Below are positions 60,891 to 64,000 of a stretch of DNA of 64,000 nt, piece after piece. Under the pieces are notes generated by a model. That model had not been told where the DNA came from. It ran no database searches and saw only the letters and a program-made list of their open reading frames with translations. The DNA is from Martelella limonii (GTDB lineage: Bacteria > Pseudomonadota > Alphaproteobacteria > Rhizobiales > Rhizobiaceae). The stretch is from positions 21,192 through 85,191 of the forward strand of contig NZ_JABUOU010000004.1 in the NCBI RefSeq assembly GCF_013344475.1. The letters run 5' to 3'. The stretch's first letter is position 1; each line of letters opens with the position of its first letter. A program made the position numbers and the translations under genes.

Positions 60891-63800
60891 TCAGAAGCGG
60901 ATGTTGAGGCGGGCGGAGACGTTCTGGCTTTCATTGCCGCCGCCGAACTGGCCGGTATAGTTGAGGCCGACCGAGACCTTGTCGGTGAACTGGGTCTCGA
61001 AGCCGACCGACACGATGCCCTGGTTCTTGGCAAGCGGCGCGCCGGTGATGCCGAAGACGTCGCCGCCGTCGAACGCCACCTGTTCGGCCGGGTTCAGATC
61101 GCCGAAGCCCGCCCGCCAGCCGGCCGCAGCCGTCAGCCGGCTCTGGTATTCGCCAAGCCTGAACTCCCACGCACTGCGCACGCCCACCGTCGTGAACCAC
61201 GTATCCATCTCGCTTTCCGGATGGAACAGCGCCGCAACGCCGCCCGCCTCGGTGAAGCTTCCCGATTGCTGATGAATGTAGGACGCATCCACATAGGGCT
61301 CGATCTGGAAGCTGTCGGTGATCGCGAAGGTATAGCCGAGATCGCCATAGACCTGGAACGTGCCGGCATCATAGGTCCCGCGCTCGCGTTCCGACAGCGT
61401 CGAGAAGTCGATCTCGCGGTCCGCCGTCACATCGTGCCAGGTATAGGCCATGCCGAAATCGGAACCGAACCCGCCCCACTGGCCGCCGCCGTAGACGCCG
61501 AGCGTGAAATCATCGCTCCGGCCGGTGACATTGCGGGCATCGACCTCGTAGCTGGACTGGCCGTAGCCGACCACCGCGCCGAAGCGCATCGTGTCGAAGG
61601 CCGCAAAATCGGCGCCGAGATAGAAGCCGCCGGCAGAATCCGTGATCGTCGCGGTCCCGCCCTCGCCCTTGATGCGCGACCAGGAGCCATAGCCCGTCGC
61701 CCAGACCCCGATGCCGCTGTTTTCCTCGACGAAGGCGCCGAAGGGCGTCAGCACCGGGGTTTCGGCGGCATAATTGCTGACCGCGGAAATCGTCTCCCCG
61801 CCCGCGATACCGCCGAGCGCGCCGCGCACATGCCGGCCCGTCGCATCCCGCAGATAATGGCTGTTCGCCACCATCGCCCCGCTCATCGACGCATAGGCAT
61901 CGCCCGAGAGCGAGGAGAGACCATCTTCCAGGTCATCCTCTTCATTGAACTGTACGGCCTCGAACACCGGAGAGCTGTCCGGAAGCGTCTTGATGCCTTC
62001 GAATGTCGAGCATTGCACCGCCATGAGACCAAGATCGCCGCATGACACATCTTCCAAGAGAGTTACTCTAACGCTCAGATATATAGTATTCCCACTGACA
62101 AGTATATTTTGCGACACAAGTCCGCCACCTGCTGGAACAGTCAAAGGAACATTATAAACAACCGTTCCCGACGTCGATTCCATGATAGGAATAAGCGTTG
62201 TCTGATAAGACCCAATCTTCGTTGGCTTAACCCTTCCACCATTTATTGTTATATCACCAAGAGAAACTATCGAGCTAGACGCTGTATTGCTGTAGTCGAC
62301 GACAACCTCAAAAGAAGCAGTTCTTGATGTCGTTGTAAGCGAATTGACATTCGTTTTGCTCGCGGTGCTCGCTCCGTCACCGGCTGTAAATGTCGAGGTA
62401 CCCTGCATGGTTACGTCGCCAAATGTACCGGTGCCGATAATCTTTGCCTTGTCGGCCACTTGCAGAGAGCCGCCCAGTGCCGCACTCCCGTTGATCATGA
62501 GTGTCCCGGTATTCAACACCGCCGATCCCGGGAAAGCGCTGCTGTTGCCGGAGAGCTCAAGCTGATGCGTGCCGGTCATGGAGGTATCGAAAATATCAAA
62601 CTGACTGGTGGCATCATCGCCGCTGATGACGCCGGCGAAGGACTGACTGCCATCCACTCTCCAGTTCCAGATCCCCCCTGCATCGATCTTGATATCACCT
62701 GGGATCGCGCGGGCCGACGTGGACGTGATGGCGCCCTGCTGCACCTCCGTGCCTCCGGTGTAACTGCTCGTGCCTGAAAGAACGAGTTCGCCAATGCCGG
62801 TCTTCAGCAATCCGCCCGCCCCCGTCAGCGCGACCGCGATTTCCGTCGAGGCAGCCGTGCCGTCAACCTCGATCTCGACCTGATTGACAGGCTTCCAGCT
62901 TGCATCGAGTTCGAGTTCGTCCGTCCCGTTCAGAGGTTTGAGCACATAATTGGGCTGCCGGAAGCTCATGCCGCCCAAGGTAATCGGCCCACCGGCTCCC
63001 ATGCTGCTGTCGACATCCACCTCACCGCCACCTTGACCGGCAAACACGGCCGGTGCGCCATTGTCCCAAGAATATGCCGACCGGCCTGTCGAATCCGTCC
63101 AGTTGATGTCGCCTGCAAACGCCGTCCATGTGCCGGCGCCGCCGACCACGCCTGTTGCGGAAGGCGTGCCGATGGTCGTGCCGTTCCAGTAGAGATCGGC
63201 ATCGTCGCCGACGAGCAGAACCACATCGCCCTGGGCATTGGCCGTGCTGTCGATACGATATGGCAGATCGCCGGTATTGATGACGGGCTCCGAAATTTCA
63301 CGCGCGTCGCCCGACAATGCGCCGCTATAGGCAATCAGCGGATAGGTTCCCTCGCCGAGCTCCGTTCCGCCGGAAATTGCGACACTCAACCGGACGCCGG
63401 GATTGATCGTCAGCGCGCCAGTGGAGAAAACGGCAAAGGCGCTCGGTGATGTTGCCAGCTCGACATCAAGATAGGCATCGGTTTCCAGCGCGAGCGATGC
63501 ACCGGTATCAAAGGTTACGCCGTTGGTCACGCTTCCCTTCAGATGACCGGTCGCCGCAACGCTGACCGCGCCTCCAAGCTTGCCATTGGCCGTCGCCGTC
63601 AGAGTTGCGCCGGCTTCAACCATCGTCTGGCCATCGAAGCTGCTATTGTCGTTGTCCAGGATGGTCGTCCCTCCCATCACGTCAAATTTCGCAAGGGGAT
63701 CACCGGGCGCTCCCGCAATGCGGGACAGCACATTGGTGCCGGAGAGCGTGAAGGTGGCAGACGGCATGCCGAGATTGACGGCAAAGGTCGCACTGTCCTT

Positions 63801-64000
63801 TATCGCGACAGGCGTCGTCAGCGAGAACGGACCCGCACCGCCATATCCAAGCTGCAGCGTGCCAGCCGAGATGGTGGTGGCGCCGGTATAGGTGGCGCTC
63901 TGGGTCAGGATCAGCGTACCGGCGCCGGCCTTTTCCATCTGCGTGGCCGCAGACGCCTCGCCGAGCGTCACATCCATCGTGACCACGGTCGCGGCAGGGC
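60891..64000 (-). CDS. Autotransporter with beta-barrel domain, 5' truncated
   Basis: At least 1036 residues, open to the window edge, so the signal peptide and passenger start are missing. The passenger shows autotransporter-associated beta-strand repeats (GTLILTQSATYTGATTISAG, LLKTGIGELVLSGTSSYTGG, and degenerate copies), predicting a long beta-helix. The C-terminal 290 residues are a type Va barrel (GVWATGYGSWSRIKGEGGTA, YTFAITDSFQIEPYVDASYI) ending in the Phe of LNIRF. It probably displays or releases a surface adhesin or enzyme; no catalytic motif is visible. The segment 62045-62330 is less GC-rich than the rest. Confidence 0.92.
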   Translation of the reverse strand, partial: PAATVVTMDVTLGEASAATQMEKAGAGTLILTQSATYTGATTISAGTLQLGYGGAGPFSLTTPVAIKDSATFAVNLGMPSATFTLSGTNVLSRIAGAPGDPLAKFDVMGGTTILDNDNSSFDGQTMVEAGATLTATANGKLGGAVSVAATGHLKGSVTNGVTFDTGASLALETDAYLDVELATSPSAFAVFSTGALTINPGVRLSVAISGGTELGEGTYPLIAYSGALSGDAREISEPVINTGDLPYRIDSTANAQGDVVLLVGDDADLYWNGTTIGTPSATGVVGGAGTWTAFAGDINWTDSTGRSAYSWDNGAPAVFAGQGGGEVDVDSSMGAGGPITLGGMSFRQPNYVLKPLNGTDELELDASWKPVNQVEIEVDGTAASTEIAVALTGAGGLLKTGIGELVLSGTSSYTGGTEVQQGAITSTSARAIPGDIKIDAGGIWNWRVDGSQSFAGVISGDDATSQFDIFDTSMTGTHQLELSGNSSAFPGSAVLNTGTLMINGSAALGGSLQVADKAKIIGTGTFGDVTMQGTSTFTAGDGASTASKTNVNSLTTTSRTASFEVVVDYSNTASSSIVSLGDITINGGRVKPTKIGSYQTTLIPIMESTSGTVVYNVPLTVPAGGGLVSQNILVSGNTIYLSVRVTLLEDVSCGDLGLMAVQCSTFEGIKTLPDSSPVFEAVQFNEEDDLEDGLSSLSGDAYASMSGAMVANSHYLRDATGRHVRGALGGIAGGETISAVSNYAAETPVLTPFGAFVEENSGIGVWATGYGSWSRIKGEGGTATITDSAGGFYLGADFAAFDTMRFGAVVGYGQSSYEVDARNVTGRSDDFTLGVYGGGQWGGFGSDFGMAYTWHDVTADREIDFSTLSERERGTYDAGTFQVYGDLGYTFAITDSFQIEPYVDASYIHQQSGSFTEAGGVAALFHPESEMDTWFTTVGVRSAWEFRLGEYQSRLTAAAGWRAGFGDLNPAEQVAFDGGDVFGITGAPLAKNQGIVSVGFETQFTDKVSVGLNYTGQFGGGNESQNVSARLNIRF

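Noticed and set aside
1..64000. CRISPR arrays, insertion sequences, prophage genes, tRNA or rRNA genes
   Set aside because: No spaced direct repeats, transposase or integrase frames, or tRNA cloverleaf patterns were seen; small unstructured RNAs could have been missed.

Overview
Organism and window type. This is high-GC chromosomal DNA with tightly packed genes. It looks like an alphaproteobacterium of the Rhizobiales (Hyphomicrobiales), probably Rhizobiaceae or a neighbour such as Martelella; the genus is a guess. The grounds are an FzlA-type GST-fold protein next to queG, a SAM-II riboswitch on metA, an Irr-like Fur regulator divergent from fabA-fabB-fabI, a rhizobial-type porin and an imuA-imuB-dnaE2 cassette. 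I see no prophage, insertion sequence, CRISPR array, tRNA or rRNA gene. The first gene (MFS transporter) and the last (autotransporter) run off the window.

Layout. 1-13.9 kb: MFS exporter, MltB-type transglycosylase, DUF805 protein, uppP, fzlA, queG and an SDR protein, a TPR lipoprotein, an M17 aminopeptidase with an NlpC/P60 peptidase, then a copper chaperone and Cu(I) ATPase behind a CueR-type promoter, and a LysE exporter. 13.9-22 kb: SAM-II riboswitch and metA, aldose epimerase, YdcF protein, irr facing fabA-fabB-fabI, and a major porin. 22-30 kb: a guanidino-compound locus. One arm (minus strand) holds a DDAH-like hydrolase, a TetR regulator, an AruH-like aminotransferase and an AruI-like decarboxylase. 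The other arm (plus strand) is a four-gene polar amino acid ABC transporter. An inverted repeat lies between the two arms. 30-45 kb: hydrolase, membrane-anchored AraC regulator, ogt and adaA (alkylation repair), a Tet-family MFS pump, imuA-imuB-dnaE2 (SOS mutagenesis), a P-loop kinase, a PPOX flavoprotein, and an FMN-riboswitch operon ribD-ribBA-ribH. 45-55 kb: MarR and DUF1428 pair, uxuA facing a GntR regulator with a TRAP transporter (hexuronate use), a diguanylate cyclase, and a second TRAP transporter (fused QM permease plus binding protein) behind a TPP riboswitch. 55-64 kb: a second MltB-type lipoprotein, a Wzc/ExoP-type tyrosine autokinase and a WecA-type initiating transferase, then a large autotransporter.

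How the genes work together. Three aptamers (SAM-II, FMN, TPP) each sit in front of a gene set for their own ligand's pathway. That makes the TPP-controlled TRAP transporter a strong candidate for uptake of thiamine or a thiamine precursor, and it is the most interesting item here. The second is the possible methylarginine/arginine locus, where uptake, two degradative branches and a local repressor with a candidate operator sit together. Envelope functions recur: UppP supplies undecaprenyl phosphate, the WecA-type transferase uses it, the Wzc-type kinase controls polysaccharide export, and two transglycosylases and an NlpC/P60 enzyme act on peptidoglycan.
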